From: Falsiroseomonas bella
Lineage (GTDB): Bacteria; Pseudomonadota; Alphaproteobacteria; Acetobacterales; Acetobacteraceae
Assembly (NCBI RefSeq): GCF_003173615.1
Contig: NZ_QGNA01000005.1
Location: 248,001-312,000 of the forward strand
Direction of reading: 5' to 3'
Length of the DNA: 64,000 nucleotides
The position numbers were made by a program, and so were the translations under genes. Of this stretch, positions 1 to 9,450 are shown in pieces. Each line of letters begins with the position of its first letter. The stretch's first letter is position 1. The notes beneath the pieces are model-generated. The model did not search any database and was not told where the DNA came from. It saw only the letters and a list, made by a program, of their open reading frames with translations.

Positions 1-2094
1 GTGAACGAGGTCACCATCGGCATGGCGCATCGCGGGCGCCTCAACGTGCTGGTGAATGTGGTCAAAAAGCCCTACTCGGCGGTCTTCTCGGAGTTCAAGG
101 GCGTCTCCGCACACCCCGAGGACGTGCAGGGCTCGGGCGACGTAAAGTACCATCTCGGCACCTCGACCGACATCGAGATCGCCGGGCGCATGGTGCATCT
201 CTCGCTGCAGCCGAACCCCTCGCATCTGGAAGCGGTGGACCCGGTGGTGGTGGGCAAGGTGCGCGCGCGCCAGGACATGGCGGGCGACACCAAGACCCGC
301 CGTTCCGTCATGGGCATCACCCTGCATGGCGACGCCGCCTTCGCCGGCCAGGGCGTGGTGTATGAGACGCTGGCGATGAGCCAGCTCATCGGCTACCGCA
401 CCGGCGGCACCATCCACATCGTCACCAACAACCAGATCGGCTTCACCACCGTCGCGGCGCATGCCTATTCGGGCCTCTACTGCACCGACGTGGCAAAGAG
501 CATCCAGGTGCCGATCCTGCACGTGAACGGCGACGACCCGGAAGCGGTGGTGTTCTGCGCGCGGATGGCCGCCGAGTTCCGCATGCAGTTCGGCGCGGAC
601 ATCGTGCTCGACATCGTCTGCTATCGCCGCCACGGCCACAACGAGACGGACGAGCCGGCCTTCACCCAGCCGATCATGTACGGCCGCATCAAGGAGATGC
701 GCACCACGCGCGCCCTCTACGCCGAGAGGCTGGCGCGCGAAGGCTCGCTCTCGGCCGACGAAGCGAAGGCGATGTACGACGCATTCAACGCCACGCTGGA
801 GGAGGCTTTCCAGGCGGCGCAGAGTTTCCGGCCGAACAAGGCGGATTGGCTGGAAGGCCACTGGTCCGGCCTCAAGGCGGTGGCCGTCGGGGAGGAGGTC
901 GAGAAGCTGCATGAGACGGCGGTCGGCCTCGATGCACTGCGCGAGGTCGGCGCGGCGCTGACCCGTGTGCCAGCGGAGTTCAACGTCAATCCGAAGATCG
1001 CGCGCCAGCTTGAAGCGAAGAAGCAGGCGATCGAAACGGGCGAAGGCCTCGACTGGGCGACAGGCGAGGCGCTGGCCTTCGGCACGCTGCTGCTGGAAGG
1101 CCATCGCGTGCGCCTCTCGGGCGAGGACGTGCAGCGCGGCACCTTCAGCCATCGCCACGCCTACCTGATCGACCAGAAGACGCAGGCGGAATACGTCCCG
1201 CTGAACAACATCCGCGCCGGCCAGCCGCGCTTCGAGGCGTTCAACTCCCTGCTGTCGGAGTTCGGCGTGCTCGGCTTCGAATACGGCTACAGCCTGGCCG
1301 ATCCGCGCACCCTCGTGCTGTGGGAAGCGCAGTTCGGCGACTTCGCCAACGGCGCGCAGGTGATCATCGACCAGTTCATCGCCAGCGCGGAGACGAAGTG
1401 GCTGCGCATGTCCGGCCTGGTGATGCTGCTGCCGCATGGCTACGAGGGCCAGGGGCCGGAGCATTCCTCGGCGCGCCTCGAGCGCTACCTGCAGCTCTGC
1501 GCGGAGCGCAACATGCGCGTCGGCAACCTGACCACGCCGGCCAACTACTTCCACGCGCTGCGCCGCCAGCTCAAGGCGAACTACCGCAAGCCGCTGGTGC
1601 TGATGACGCCGAAGTCGCTGCTGCGCCACAAGCTGGCCGTCTCCTCGCTGGCGGATTTCGCGCCGGGCAGCGGCTTCCAGTACGTGATCCCGGAGATCGA
1701 CGCGATCGCCCCGGATGCCGAGGTGAAGCGCGTCGTGCTCTGCACCGGCAAGGTCTACTACGACCTGCTGCAGGAGCGCCGCGAGAAGGGCGTGAAGGAC
1801 GTCGCCATCGTGCGGCTGGAGCAGCTCTATCCCTTCCCGCAGATGAGCCTGGGCAAGGCGCTTGCGCCCTATGTGAACGCCGAGGTCGTCTGGTGCCAGG
1901 AGGAGCCCGAGAACATGGGCGCCTGGAGCTTCGTGGACCGCCGCATCGAGAAGGTGCTCGGCGGGCTGGAGCACAAGGCGCGGCGCCCGCGCTACATCGG
2001 TCGTGAGGAAGCCGCGAGCCCGGCCACCGGCCTCGCGCGGATCCATCAGCAGCAGCAAGAGATGTTGGTGCGCCAGGCCCTTCGGTTGGCCTGA
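1..2094 (+). CDS. sucA: 2-oxoglutarate dehydrogenase E1 component (5' end outside window)
   Basis: Thiamine-diphosphate-dependent E1 of the 2-oxoglutarate dehydrogenase complex of the TCA cycle; it decarboxylates 2-oxoglutarate and passes the succinyl group to the lipoyl arm of E2. The visible 697 residues hold the GDAA (110-113) and NNQIGFTT (143-150) TPP/metal region and the YRRHGHNETDEP motif (208-219). The transketolase-like C-terminal half continues to the stop. Full-length E1 proteins are about 950 residues, so roughly 250 N-terminal residues lie upstream; the in-frame GTG at base 1 is internal, not a start. E2 follows 21 bases downstream in the same operon. Identity is secure; only the 5' end is missing. 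Confidence 0.96.
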   Translation: MNEVTIGMAHRGRLNVLVNVVKKPYSAVFSEFKGVSAHPEDVQGSGDVKYHLGTSTDIEIAGRMVHLSLQPNPSHLEAVDPVVVGKVRARQDMAGDTKTRRSVMGITLHGDAAFAGQGVVYETLAMSQLIGYRTGGTIHIVTNNQIGFTTVAAHAYSGLYCTDVAKSIQVPILHVNGDDPEAVVFCARMAAEFRMQFGADIVLDIVCYRRHGHNETDEPAFTQPIMYGRIKEMRTTRALYAERLAREGSLSADEAKAMYDAFNATLEEAFQAAQSFRPNKADWLEGHWSGLKAVAVGEEVEKLHETAVGLDALREVGAALTRVPAEFNVNPKIARQLEAKKQAIETGEGLDWATGEALAFGTLLLEGHRVRLSGEDVQRGTFSHRHAYLIDQKTQAEYVPLNNIRAGQPRFEAFNSLLSEFGVLGFEYGYSLADPRTLVLWEAQFGDFANGAQVIIDQFIASAETKWLRMSGLVMLLPHGYEGQGPEHSSARLERYLQLCAERNMRVGNLTTPANYFHALRRQLKANYRKPLVLMTPKSLLRHKLAVSSLADFAPGSGFQYVIPEIDAIAPDAEVKRVVLCTGKVYYDLLQERREKGVKDVAIVRLEQLYPFPQMSLGKALAPYVNAEVVWCQEEPENMGAWSFVDRRIEKVLGGLEHKARRPRYIGREEAASPATGLARIHQQQQEMLVRQALRLA

Positions 2095-2115
2095 GCACGC
2101 GAGAGGCAGAGCAAG

Positions 2116-3369
2116 ATGACGGAGATCGTGGTTCCCCCCCTGGGGGAGAGCGTTTCGAGCGCAACCGTGGCGCGCTGGCTGAAGAAGGCCGGAGAGGCGG
2201 TCGCGGCCGATGAGCCGCTGGTGGAGCTCGAGACGGACAAGGTGACCGTCGAGGTCAACGCCCCCGCCGCCGGCGTGATCGAGGCGATCGCCGCGAATGA
2301 GGGCGCGGAAGTCGCCGCCGGCGCGGTGCTCGGAACCATCACGGCCGGCGCCGCTGCGGCGCGCCCCGCCTCCACCGGCACGCCGACCGCGCCGACGCCC
2401 GCCCCCGCTGCGGCCGCCGCGCCGCATGTCGAGGCGCCGCGCACGCCGACCGGCCCGGTCTCGCGGCCCGGCGAGCCTTCCGCGGCGCTGCCGAACGGCC
2501 CCGCGGCGACCAAGCTGATGGCCGATGCCGGCATCGGCGCCGGTCAGATCGCGGGCACGGGCAAGGACGGGCGCATCACCAAGGGCGACGTGCTGGATTT
2601 CCTGAGCCGCCCCGCCGCCGCGCCCGCCGCGGCCGCAGCCCCCGCGCCGAAGGCTGCGCGCGCGCTGGAGACGGGCGAGGAGCGCGTGAAGATGACGCGC
2701 CTGCGCCAGACCATCGCGCGTCGCCTCAAGGAAGCGCAGAACACCGCCGCGATGCTCACCACCTTCAACGAGGTGGACATGGGCGCGGTGATGGCGCTCA
2801 GGAACGAGTACAAGGACGTCTTCGAGAAGCGCCACGGCGTGAAGCTCGGCTTCATGAGCTTCTTCGTGAAGGCCTGCGTCGCCGCGCTGAAGGAATTCCC
2901 CGCGGTGAACGCGGAGATCGAGGGCGACGAGATCATCTACAAGCACTTCGTCCACATGGGCATCGCCGTCGGCGGGCCGAGCGGGCTGGTGGTGCCGGTG
3001 CTGCGGAACGCCGACCAGCTCGGCTTCGCGCAGATCGAGAAGTCCATCGGCGATTTCGGCCGCCGCGCCCGCGACGGCGCGCTGAAGCTGGATGAGCTGA
3101 CCGGCGGCAGCTTCACCATCACCAATGGCGGCATCTACGGGTCGCTGATGTCCACGCCGATCCTGAACCCGCCGCAGTCCGGCATCCTGGGCATGCACAA
3201 GATCCAGGAGCGGCCGATGGCCGTCGGCGGCAAGGTCGAGATCCGCCCGATGATGTACATCGCGCTCAGCTACGACCACCGCATCGTGGACGGGAAGGAA
3301 GCCGTCAGCTTCCTGGTCCGCGTGAAGGAAGCCATCGAGGATCCCCGCCGTCTCATGCTGGACGTGTGA
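2116..3369 (+). CDS. sucB: 2-oxoglutarate dehydrogenase E2, dihydrolipoyl succinyltransferase
   Basis: Core succinyltransferase that moves the succinyl group from E1 to CoA. The 417-residue protein has one N-terminal lipoyl domain with the lipoylated lysine expected at K42 (ETDKV), an Ala/Pro-rich linker (about 75-125), a peripheral-subunit-binding domain (about 123-163), a second linker and the catalytic domain. The catalytic HRIVDG signature is at residues 388-393 (H388, D392). Length and a single lipoyl domain are normal for SucB. It lies 21 bases after sucA and is followed by a strong hairpin at 3396-3423, so transcription probably ends here rather than running on to lpd. Confidence 0.97.
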   Translation: MTEIVVPPLGESVSSATVARWLKKAGEAVAADEPLVELETDKVTVEVNAPAAGVIEAIAANEGAEVAAGAVLGTITAGAAAARPASTGTPTAPTPAPAAAAAPHVEAPRTPTGPVSRPGEPSAALPNGPAATKLMADAGIGAGQIAGTGKDGRITKGDVLDFLSRPAAAPAAAAAPAPKAARALETGEERVKMTRLRQTIARRLKEAQNTAAMLTTFNEVDMGAVMALRNEYKDVFEKRHGVKLGFMSFFVKACVAALKEFPAVNAEIEGDEIIYKHFVHMGIAVGGPSGLVVPVLRNADQLGFAQIEKSIGDFGRRARDGALKLDELTGGSFTITNGGIYGSLMSTPILNPPQSGILGMHKIQERPMAVGGKVEIRPMMYIALSYDHRIVDGKEAVSFLVRVKEAIEDPRRLMLDV

Positions 3370-3395
3370 TCCCGCCGGACGATTCGGACGCCGAG

Positions 3396-3423
3396 GGGCG
3401 GGCTCCCGGAAGGGAGCCCGCCC
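3396..3423. terminator. hairpin terminator between convergent sucB and AraC-type gene
   Basis: Perfect 12-bp stem (3396-3407 with 3412-3423) closed by a GGAA tetraloop, followed by a weak T-rich tail (TTGTCGTCTT) on the plus strand. It sits 26 bases after the sucB stop and just before the minus-strand stop of the AraC-type gene, so it could end transcription from both sides. The lack of a full T-tract makes efficiency uncertain. Confidence 0.75.
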
Positions 3424-3445
3424 TTGTCGTCTTCGCCCTCGTCGT

Positions 3446-4336
3446 TCAGGCCGCCACCTTCTCCTTCAGCGGCACCAGGATCGCCGTCAGCCATTCGGCC
3501 GGCGGCAGGGTGCGGCAGTCGTTCAGGTAGTCCTCCCGCACCGGCTGATCGGCCGGTTCCTCCCCGCTGCCGGGCAGCCAGTCGCGGTAGATCCAGGAAT
3601 AGGCGCCCTCCAGCTCGGCATAGGGGCCCTGGAAGACCAGCACGGCGCAGCGGCTCGGCGGCAGGTCCAGGATGCGCACGCCCTCCCCGCCCTCCACGCC
3701 GGCCGGCACGGTCAGGCAGGCGTCGGAGCGCAGGTCCTTCTCCGCCACCGTGGTCGGGTCGTCGTGATAGAGTCCGAGGAAGCGCGTCTCCGGCCCGATC
3801 AGCCGGCGCGAAGCGGCCCAGGCCATCAGCCGGTCGAAGCTGCCGCCGATGCCGGTATAGGCGCCCCGATGGGCCAGCGCCGCCAGGCGCAGCGCGGGTT
3901 CGTCGCGGATCGTGATCTCGTGCATGGCGGTCTCCTCTCGATGCGGGGCGGGCGGACGCGGCAGGCCGATGCCGCCGCGGTCACGATAGGCCGCCGGCGG
4001 GATGCCGTAGGCGGCGCGGAAGGCGCGGGTGAAGGCCGCGGCGCTGCCATAGCCGCTGGCCTTCGCGACGGCGGCTATGGGCTCGCCGCCGCGCACCAAA
4101 AGGGCGGCGGCGCGGGACAGGCGCTCCCGCGCCTGGGTCTCGGCGGGGGTCTCGCCGGTCAACTCGCGGTAGATCCGGTGGAAGTGGAAGGGGCTGAAGG
4201 CGGCGGCGGCGGCCAACTCCTCGAGCGTCGGGCTGCGCGCCGGGTCGGCGGCGATCAGCGCCATGGCGCGGGCGATGCGCCGCCCATAGTCGAGCCGGGT
4301 GGAGGCCTTGGCCGGGCCGGGAAGGTCGTGGGGCAT
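3446..4336 (-). CDS. AraC-family regulator with GyrI-like effector domain
   Basis: A 296-residue protein with an N-terminal AraC double helix-turn-helix (about residues 12-110, containing the [18 protein letters not shown] and [18 protein letters not shown] regions) followed by a GyrI-like small-molecule-binding domain (about 138-296). This SoxS/Rob-like order is typical of regulators answering drugs or small hydrophobic ligands. I chose the ATG at 4336; an upstream in-frame start at 4450 would add 38 residues lying in the spacer before lpd. The gene is on the opposite strand between sucB and lpd. Its target is unknown; the neighbouring genes need not be regulated by it. Confidence 0.85.
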   Translation of the reverse strand: MPHDLPGPAKASTRLDYGRRIARAMALIAADPARSPTLEELAAAAAFSPFHFHRIYRELTGETPAETQARERLSRAAALLVRGGEPIAAVAKASGYGSAAAFTRAFRAAYGIPPAAYRDRGGIGLPRPPAPHREETAMHEITIRDEPALRLAALAHRGAYTGIGGSFDRLMAWAASRRLIGPETRFLGLYHDDPTTVAEKDLRSDACLTVPAGVEGGEGVRILDLPPSRCAVLVFQGPYAELEGAYSWIYRDWLPGSGEEPADQPVREDYLNDCRTLPPAEWLTAILVPLKEKVAA

Positions 4337-4455
4337 GGCCGCCTTATGCCGCAGGCCCGGTTGATCCGGGTTGCGGAAGTGGCGGGCGGGTGCGGCTTGT
4401 GCCCGGCGCGCCGCTGCGTATGGTCCGGCCCGGCAAGGACAGGACGGCATACCCC

Positions 4456-5847
4456 ATGGCTGAAAGCTTCGACGTCATCGTCATCGGCGCCGGACCCGGC
4501 GGCTATGTCTGCGCGATTCGCGCGGCGCAGCTCGGGATGAAGGTGGCCTGCGTCGAGAAGCGCGGGACGCTGGGCGGCACCTGCCTGAATGTCGGCTGCA
4601 TCCCGTCGAAGGCGCTGCTGCAATCCTCCGAGCATTTCGAGGAGGCGAAGCACAAGCTGGCGGAGCATGGCGTGAATATCGGCGCCGTCTCGCTCGACCT
4701 GAAGAAGATGCTGGCCCGCAAGGGCGAGGTCGTCTCCTCCAACGTCAAGGGCATCGAGTTCCTGTTCAAGAAGAACAAGGTGACCTGGCTGAAGGGCGAG
4801 GGCCGGATTGCCGCCCCGGGCAAGGTCGAGGTGAACGGCACGACCTACGAGGCAAAAAACATCGTCATCGCCACGGGCAGCGAGAGCATCCCCCTGCCTG
4901 GCATCACGGTGGACGAGAAGCGCGTCGTCACCTCGACGGGCGGGCTCGAGCTCGAACAGGTGCCGGGCCACCTGGTGGTGATCGGCGGCGGCTATATCGG
5001 CCTCGAGCTCGGCAGCGTCTGGCGCCGCCTCGGGTCCGAGGTGACGGTGGTGGAGTTCCTCGACCGCCTGGTGCCCAGCATGGACAACGAGGTCGGCAAG
5101 GCCTTCGAGCGCATCCTGGGCAAGCAGGGGATGAAGTTCCGCCTCAAGACCAAGGTCACCGGCGCGAAGCAGGACGAGACGGGCGTCACGCTGACGCTGG
5201 AACCCGCCGCGGGCGGCAAGGCCGAGGAGCTGCGCGCCGACGTGGTGCTGCTCGCGATCGGCCGCCGCCCCTACACCGAGGGGCTGGGGCTGAAGCAGGT
5301 CGGCGTCGCGCTGGACGAGCGCGGGCGCGTGGTGACAGACGCGCATTTCGCCACCAGCGTCCCGGGCATCTTCGCCATCGGCGACGCCATCATCGGCCCG
5401 ATGCTCGCCCACAAGGCCGAGGAAGAGGGCGTCGCGCTGGCCGAGATGCTGGCCGGCCAGCATGGGCATGTGAACTACGGCGCGATCCCTGGCGTGGTCT
5501 ATACGTGGCCGGAAGTGGCCTCGATCGGCGAGACCGAGGAGCAGCTGAAGGCCCGCGGGCAGGCCTACAAAGTGGGCAAGTTTCCCTTCACGGCAAATGG
5601 CCGCGCCCGCGCGATGGGCGACACGGACGGCTTCGTGAAGATCCTGGCGGACAAGGCGACGGACCGCGTGCTCGGCACGCACATCATCGGGCCCGATGCC
5701 GGCACGCTGATCGCCGAGATCGCGATCGCCATGGAATTTGGCGCGAGCGCGGAGGACGTGGCCCGCACCTGCCACGCCCATCCTTCGTTGAACGAGGCCG
5801 TGAAGGAAGCCGCCCTGGCCGTGGACGGACGCCCGCTTCACATCTGA
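4456..5847 (+). CDS. lpdA: dihydrolipoyl dehydrogenase (E3)
   Basis: FAD- and NAD-dependent E3 that reoxidises the lipoyl groups of 2-oxoacid dehydrogenase complexes. The 463-residue protein starts with an FAD-binding GAGPGG motif (11-16), has the redox-active disulfide C43/C48 ([13 protein letters not shown]), a central NAD-binding GGGYIGLE motif (about 180), and the C-terminal HAHPSLNE signature with the His442/Glu447 catalytic dyad. Start taken at the ATG at 4456, which gives the standard family N-terminus. It shares the locus with sucAB but is separated by a minus-strand regulator and a terminator, so it probably has its own promoter. Its 3' end overlaps the convergent neighbour by 10 bases. 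Confidence 0.96.
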   Translation: MAESFDVIVIGAGPGGYVCAIRAAQLGMKVACVEKRGTLGGTCLNVGCIPSKALLQSSEHFEEAKHKLAEHGVNIGAVSLDLKKMLARKGEVVSSNVKGIEFLFKKNKVTWLKGEGRIAAPGKVEVNGTTYEAKNIVIATGSESIPLPGITVDEKRVVTSTGGLELEQVPGHLVVIGGGYIGLELGSVWRRLGSEVTVVEFLDRLVPSMDNEVGKAFERILGKQGMKFRLKTKVTGAKQDETGVTLTLEPAAGGKAEELRADVVLLAIGRRPYTEGLGLKQVGVALDERGRVVTDAHFATSVPGIFAIGDAIIGPMLAHKAEEEGVALAEMLAGQHGHVNYGAIPGVVYTWPEVASIGETEEQLKARGQAYKVGKFPFTANGRARAMGDTDGFVKILADKATDRVLGTHIIGPDAGTLIAEIAIAMEFGASAEDVARTCHAHPSLNEAVKEAALAVDGRPLHI

Positions 5848-6755
5848 CCGGGACAGGCCACGACGAGGCGGCGCGTGCCGATCGCGCCGCCCACCGCCGC
5901 CGCGGCCGCCCCCAGGATCATCGCCGCGAAGACCCAGTAGGCGCCGGTCGCGGCGGCGTTCGTCGCGGCCTCGGCTGCGCTGCGCGCCTGGCGCTCCACC
6001 TCGGTCGCCAGTTCGCGGGCGCGGGATTCCAGCTCGGCGATGCGCGCCTGGGCCTGCTGTTCGGGAATACCGAACTCGGCGGCCAGCAGCGCGGGCAGCC
6101 GGTCCTGGCCGGCCCCGTCACCCTCTTCCCGCACGCGCTCGGCGATCAGCCGCGCGATCTCCGCCTGGCGCTGGTCGCTGCTCATCTCCTCGGGCGCGCC
6201 CTCGCTGCGCAGCATGCGCTCGAGCCGCGCTGTCAGGCCCTCCGGATCCAGCGCGTCGGCCGCCTGCGGCGCAATGGCCTGCGCCGCCTGGCCCAGCCCC
6301 TGCGCCGTGCCGCCGATCAGCGCGGAGGCGCCGCGGGCGGCGGTGCCAGCCGTGCCGGCGACGATGTTCCCGACCAGCAGGAAGGAGAGCAGGAAGGCCA
6401 CCGCCCAGACGGCGAAGCCATGCAGCGCGCCGTCCATCCGGTCCGCCGTGCCGGAGAGCCGCGCCGCGACCCAGCCGCCGCCCAGCAGCGCGACAAGATT
6501 GGCCAGCAGCAGCCAGCCGCCGGCGATCAGCGCGAAGGTCTCCGCGGCCGGGGACTCGCCGGGCGTCGCGGGATCGAGCGTGGTGGCGCCGATCGCAAGC
6601 CCCAGCATGTTGAGCATGGCGCCGAGCCCCACCGCGGCGACACCGCCGGCGAAGACGGCGCCCCAGGAGACGCGAGGCGCGAGGGATGGCGCTCCCTCGG
6701 GGCGTGCGACGGCGACGACGCCGTCATGGTCGGCGGTCGCGACACGGGCCTGCAT
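5838..6755 (-). CDS. multi-pass membrane protein of unknown function
   Basis: A 305-residue protein. Hydrophobic segments are visible near residues 28-55, 70-95, 112-135 and close to the C-terminus (about 275-300). Between them lies a long Ala/Glu/Arg-rich stretch (about 165-265) likely to be an alpha-helical or coiled-coil loop. The first segment ([20 protein letters not shown]) recalls a membrane family common in alphaproteobacteria, but I know no function for it. The ATG at 6755 is preceded by a good AAGGAG Shine-Dalgarno sequence, which decides this start over an upstream ATG at 6899. It is divergent from the PEP-CTERM-like gene and shares a palindrome-bearing spacer with it. Confidence 0.75.
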   Translation of the reverse strand: MQARVATADHDGVVAVARPEGAPSLAPRVSWGAVFAGGVAAVGLGAMLNMLGLAIGATTLDPATPGESPAAETFALIAGGWLLLANLVALLGGGWVAARLSGTADRMDGALHGFAVWAVAFLLSFLLVGNIVAGTAGTAARGASALIGGTAQGLGQAAQAIAPQAADALDPEGLTARLERMLRSEGAPEEMSSDQRQAEIARLIAERVREEGDGAGQDRLPALLAAEFGIPEQQAQARIAELESRARELATEVERQARSAAEAATNAAATGAYWVFAAMILGAAAAAVGGAIGTRRLVVACPGQM

Positions 6756-6825
6756 GGAAGACTCCTTCCCCTCCGGAAACACCCGGCCAACGCCAGCACC
6801 GGGGCAAGGGTTTGTGATCGCCCAC

Positions 6826-6844
6826 CGCAACAAACGATGTTGCG
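6826..6844. promoter_or_regulatory. candidate operator, perfect 7-bp inverted repeat
   Basis: CGCAACA, five bases, TGTTGCG: a perfect palindrome in the 142-bp gap between the divergent membrane-protein and PEP-CTERM-like genes. The spacing suits a dimeric regulator. Another GCAAC lies at 6873-6877. No cognate regulator can be assigned. Confidence 0.45.
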
Positions 6845-6897
6845 ACCCGCCAAGCCGCCGCGCGAAGCTGCTGCAACCCTGGTGTGGAGACTGCGCC

Positions 6898-7584
6898 ATG
6901 TCGCGCTCCGGCCCCCTGTTGCTCGCGGCGGCGATCCTGATGGGCCCTGTCGCGACGAGCGCCTCGCCGGTGCCCTTCGTGCCGCTGCCCTATGACATGC
7001 CGAACGGCGACGGCGTGGCCAGCGGCGGAACGTTCAACTACTGGGACGCCCTGTACAACGGCGCCGGCAACACGATGCAGGACGGTGCGCCCCTGTCCGG
7101 CGGCTGGGGGAAGCTGACCGACGGCGTGGCGGCTACGACGCCCTGGTTCGCGGATGCCGATCTCGGCGGAACCGGGCTCTATGTCGGGTGGCGGCGGGGT
7201 TTCACGACTGACCCCACCCTGACCTTCCTGTTCCCCGTGCCTGTCTGCCTCTGCGTGCGGCTCACCATCGACAGCGTGACGATCTGGCTCGACAACACGG
7301 GCGTCGGCGGCGTCGGCGCGCCGCTGGCGATCCTGCTGGACGGCTTGCCGCTGCCTTTTGCGCCGCCCGCGCCCGGCACGGTGGGGCCGGTGGCCTTCGG
7401 CGGCCTCGGCCTGCGCGGGCCGTTCCACGACCTGCAGTTCGTGCAGGATCCGGCACTGCCCTGGACGATGGTCAGCGAGATCCAGTGGACCGGCTTCCTC
7501 ACCTACATCCCCGCGCCCGGGGCGGTGCTGCTGTTCGGCCCGGCACTGGCGTTTCTCGGCGCGTTCCGGCGGCGCGCGGGCTGA
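6898..7584 (+). CDS. PEP-CTERM (VPLPA-type) secreted protein
   Basis: A 228-residue exported protein. It has an N-terminal signal peptide (about 1-23, ending near TSASP) and a C-terminal sorting tail (about 204-228): the IPAPGAV motif, a hydrophobic helix and a terminal RRR cluster. That tail is the hallmark of PEP-CTERM/VPLPA-CTERM proteins processed by an exosortase and often destined for the surface or exopolysaccharide matrix. The body is rich in Gly, Pro, aromatic residues and short beta-like segments, as in other matrix-type PEP-CTERM proteins. No exosortase or polysaccharide gene lies in the window, so the sorting enzyme must be elsewhere. It stands alone and is divergent from the upstream gene. 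Confidence 0.8.
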   Translation: MSRSGPLLLAAAILMGPVATSASPVPFVPLPYDMPNGDGVASGGTFNYWDALYNGAGNTMQDGAPLSGGWGKLTDGVAATTPWFADADLGGTGLYVGWRRGFTTDPTLTFLFPVPVCLCVRLTIDSVTIWLDNTGVGGVGAPLAILLDGLPLPFAPPAPGTVGPVAFGGLGLRGPFHDLQFVQDPALPWTMVSEIQWTGFLTYIPAPGAVLLFGPALAFLGAFRRRAG

Positions 7585-7786
7585 GGCGACGCGATGGGCG
7601 CGGAGTCGCAAAGACCGCGTCCCTGAATCGGCGCGCGCGCCACGCTTAGGGCGTTCGACCGCGGAGACGCCGGGGGTTTCCACGCCGCAAACGCGATAAA
7701 TTCCGGCCACCGGGTTGCGGCGCGCGCAGTTCGGGTGCATCCCCGACCAGTCCCGCCACGCTCTTCGTGGAAGTCCGCCCGACGCG

Positions 7787-8695
7787 ATGCAGGTCTATCT
7801 GCCGATCGCCGAGATGTCGGTGGATGCCCTGCTCCTGCTCGGCATCGGCTTCGGCGTGGGCTGGCTCTCGGGCCTGTTCGGCGTGGGCGGCGGCTTCCTG
7901 CTGACGCCGCTGCTGATCCTGATCGGCATCCCCTCAGCGGTCGCCGTCGGCTCCGGCGCGAACCAGACGCTCGGCGCCTCCGTCTCCGGCCTCATGGCGC
8001 AGTGGCGGCGCGGCAATGTGGATCTGCGCATGGGGGTGGTGCTGCTGATCGGCGGCTTCATCGGCTCCGCGGCCGGCGTGCAGCTTTTCGCCTGGCTCCG
8101 GCGCGCGGGCCAGGTCGATCTTGCGGTGGCGATCTTCTACGTCGTGGTGCTCGGTACGGTCGGCGCGCTGATGGTGCGCGAGAGCGTCGGCGCGATCCTC
8201 CGGCGGAACAAGGCGCGGCCGGCGCGGCTGCACGAGCATCTCTGGATCCACGGCCTGCCGTTCAAGATGCGGTTCCGCAAGTCGCGCCTCTACATCTCCG
8301 TCATCCCGCCGCTGCTGATCGGCGTCGCCATCGGCGTGCTCTCGGCGGTGATGGGCGTCGGCGGCGGCTTCATGCTGGTGCCGGCGATGATCTACCTGCT
8401 GGGCATGCCGACCTCGGTGGTGATCGGCACCTCGCTGTTCCAGGTGGTCTTCGTCACCGCCAACGTCACCTTCCTGCAGGCCGTGCAGGTGGGCAGCGTG
8501 GACATCGTGCTGACGCTGCTGCTGCTGGCCGGCGGCGTGGTCGGTGCGCAGTTCGGCGCGCAGATGGGCACCAGGCTGCGCGGCGAGGAGACGCGCGCGC
8601 TGCTCGGCGCGCTGGTGCTGGCCGTCGCGGGCGCCCTCCTGTGGGACCTGCTGAGCGTGCCGGGGCAGCTCTTCGTGATCGGGCCCGCACCGTGA
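7787..8695 (+). CDS. TauE/SafE (TSUP) family anion permease
   Basis: A 302-residue integral membrane protein of the TSUP family, whose members carry sulfite, sulfoacetate and related organosulfur anions. The two homologous halves each open with the family glycine motif (GVGGGF at 32-37 and again at 190-195). A cytoplasmic basic loop (about 139-170) separates them. The ATG at 7787 gives a natural N-terminus just before the first membrane helix. The stop overlaps the GTG start of the next gene by four bases, so the two are translationally coupled. The substrate cannot be read from sequence. Confidence 0.88.
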   Translation: MQVYLPIAEMSVDALLLLGIGFGVGWLSGLFGVGGGFLLTPLLILIGIPSAVAVGSGANQTLGASVSGLMAQWRRGNVDLRMGVVLLIGGFIGSAAGVQLFAWLRRAGQVDLAVAIFYVVVLGTVGALMVRESVGAILRRNKARPARLHEHLWIHGLPFKMRFRKSRLYISVIPPLLIGVAIGVLSAVMGVGGGFMLVPAMIYLLGMPTSVVIGTSLFQVVFVTANVTFLQAVQVGSVDIVLTLLLLAGGVVGAQFGAQMGTRLRGEETRALLGALVLAVAGALLWDLLSVPGQLFVIGPAP

Positions 8696-9450
8696 GCGCG
8701 CGGGCGGCGCTGCTGCTGCTTGCCGCGCTGCTGCTGGCCGCGCCCGCCGCCCTGGCGCAACCGGGCGCGACGCCCTCCCTCTCCGCCGAGCTCTCCACCC
8801 GCCGGATCGAGGTCAGCACCGCCTTCACCGGCGGCGAGATCCTGGTGTTCGGCGCGACCGACCGCCTGATCGGCGGCGCGGGCGACGAGATCGTGGTGCT
8901 GGCCACCGGGCCGCGGACCTCGCTCGTCGTGCGCCAGAAGATCGAGGTGCTCGGCTTCTGGATCAACGGGCCCTCGGCCCGGTTCAACGGCATCCCCTCC
9001 TACTGGGCGCTGGCCTCGACGCGGCCGGTGGAGCTGATGTTCGCCCCCCTCGCGCGCAGCGAGCTGCGGCTCGGCCTCGACCTGCTGCCGCTGCCGCAGA
9101 TCGGCGACCCGGGGCCGCAGTTCCGCCGCGCCCTGCGCGAGCTGAAGCAGCGCCAGGGGCTGTGGGTGGACCAGCTGCGGCCGATCGAGGTTTCGGGCGG
9201 CCGGCTGTTCCACGCGCGGCTGCCCGTGCCCTCCACTGTCGCCACGGGCACCTATCGCGTGGAGGTGATGCTGGTGCGGGACGGCCGGGTGGTGGCGCGG
9301 CAGGACCTCGCGCTCGATGTGGAGCGCGTCGGCTCGGCCGCCCGTATCGCCGATGTCGCGCAGGGCCTGCCCGTGCTGTATGCCCTGGCATGCATCCTGC
9401 TCGCGGCCTTCGCGGGCTGGCTTGGCAGCGTGCTGTTCCGGAGGGGCTGA
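8692..9450 (+). CDS. TIGR02186-type exported, membrane-anchored protein
   Basis: A 252-residue protein with a signal peptide (cleavage near ALA-Q at 20-23), a beta-rich periplasmic body and one C-terminal membrane helix (about 225-245) followed by RRG. It matches the alphaproteobacterial family I know as TIGR02186, which recurs next to TSUP permeases; its biochemical role is not established. The GTG start overlaps the permease stop (GTGA), and its own stop overlaps the ATG of the stress protein downstream (TGATG), so the three genes form a tightly coupled operon. A periplasmic accessory role for the permease is plausible but inferred from position. Confidence 0.8.
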   Translation: MSARAALLLLAALLLAAPAALAQPGATPSLSAELSTRRIEVSTAFTGGEILVFGATDRLIGGAGDEIVVLATGPRTSLVVRQKIEVLGFWINGPSARFNGIPSYWALASTRPVELMFAPLARSELRLGLDLLPLPQIGDPGPQFRRALRELKQRQGLWVDQLRPIEVSGGRLFHARLPVPSTVATGTYRVEVMLVRDGRVVARQDLALDVERVGSAARIADVAQGLPVLYALACILLAAFAGWLGSVLFRRG

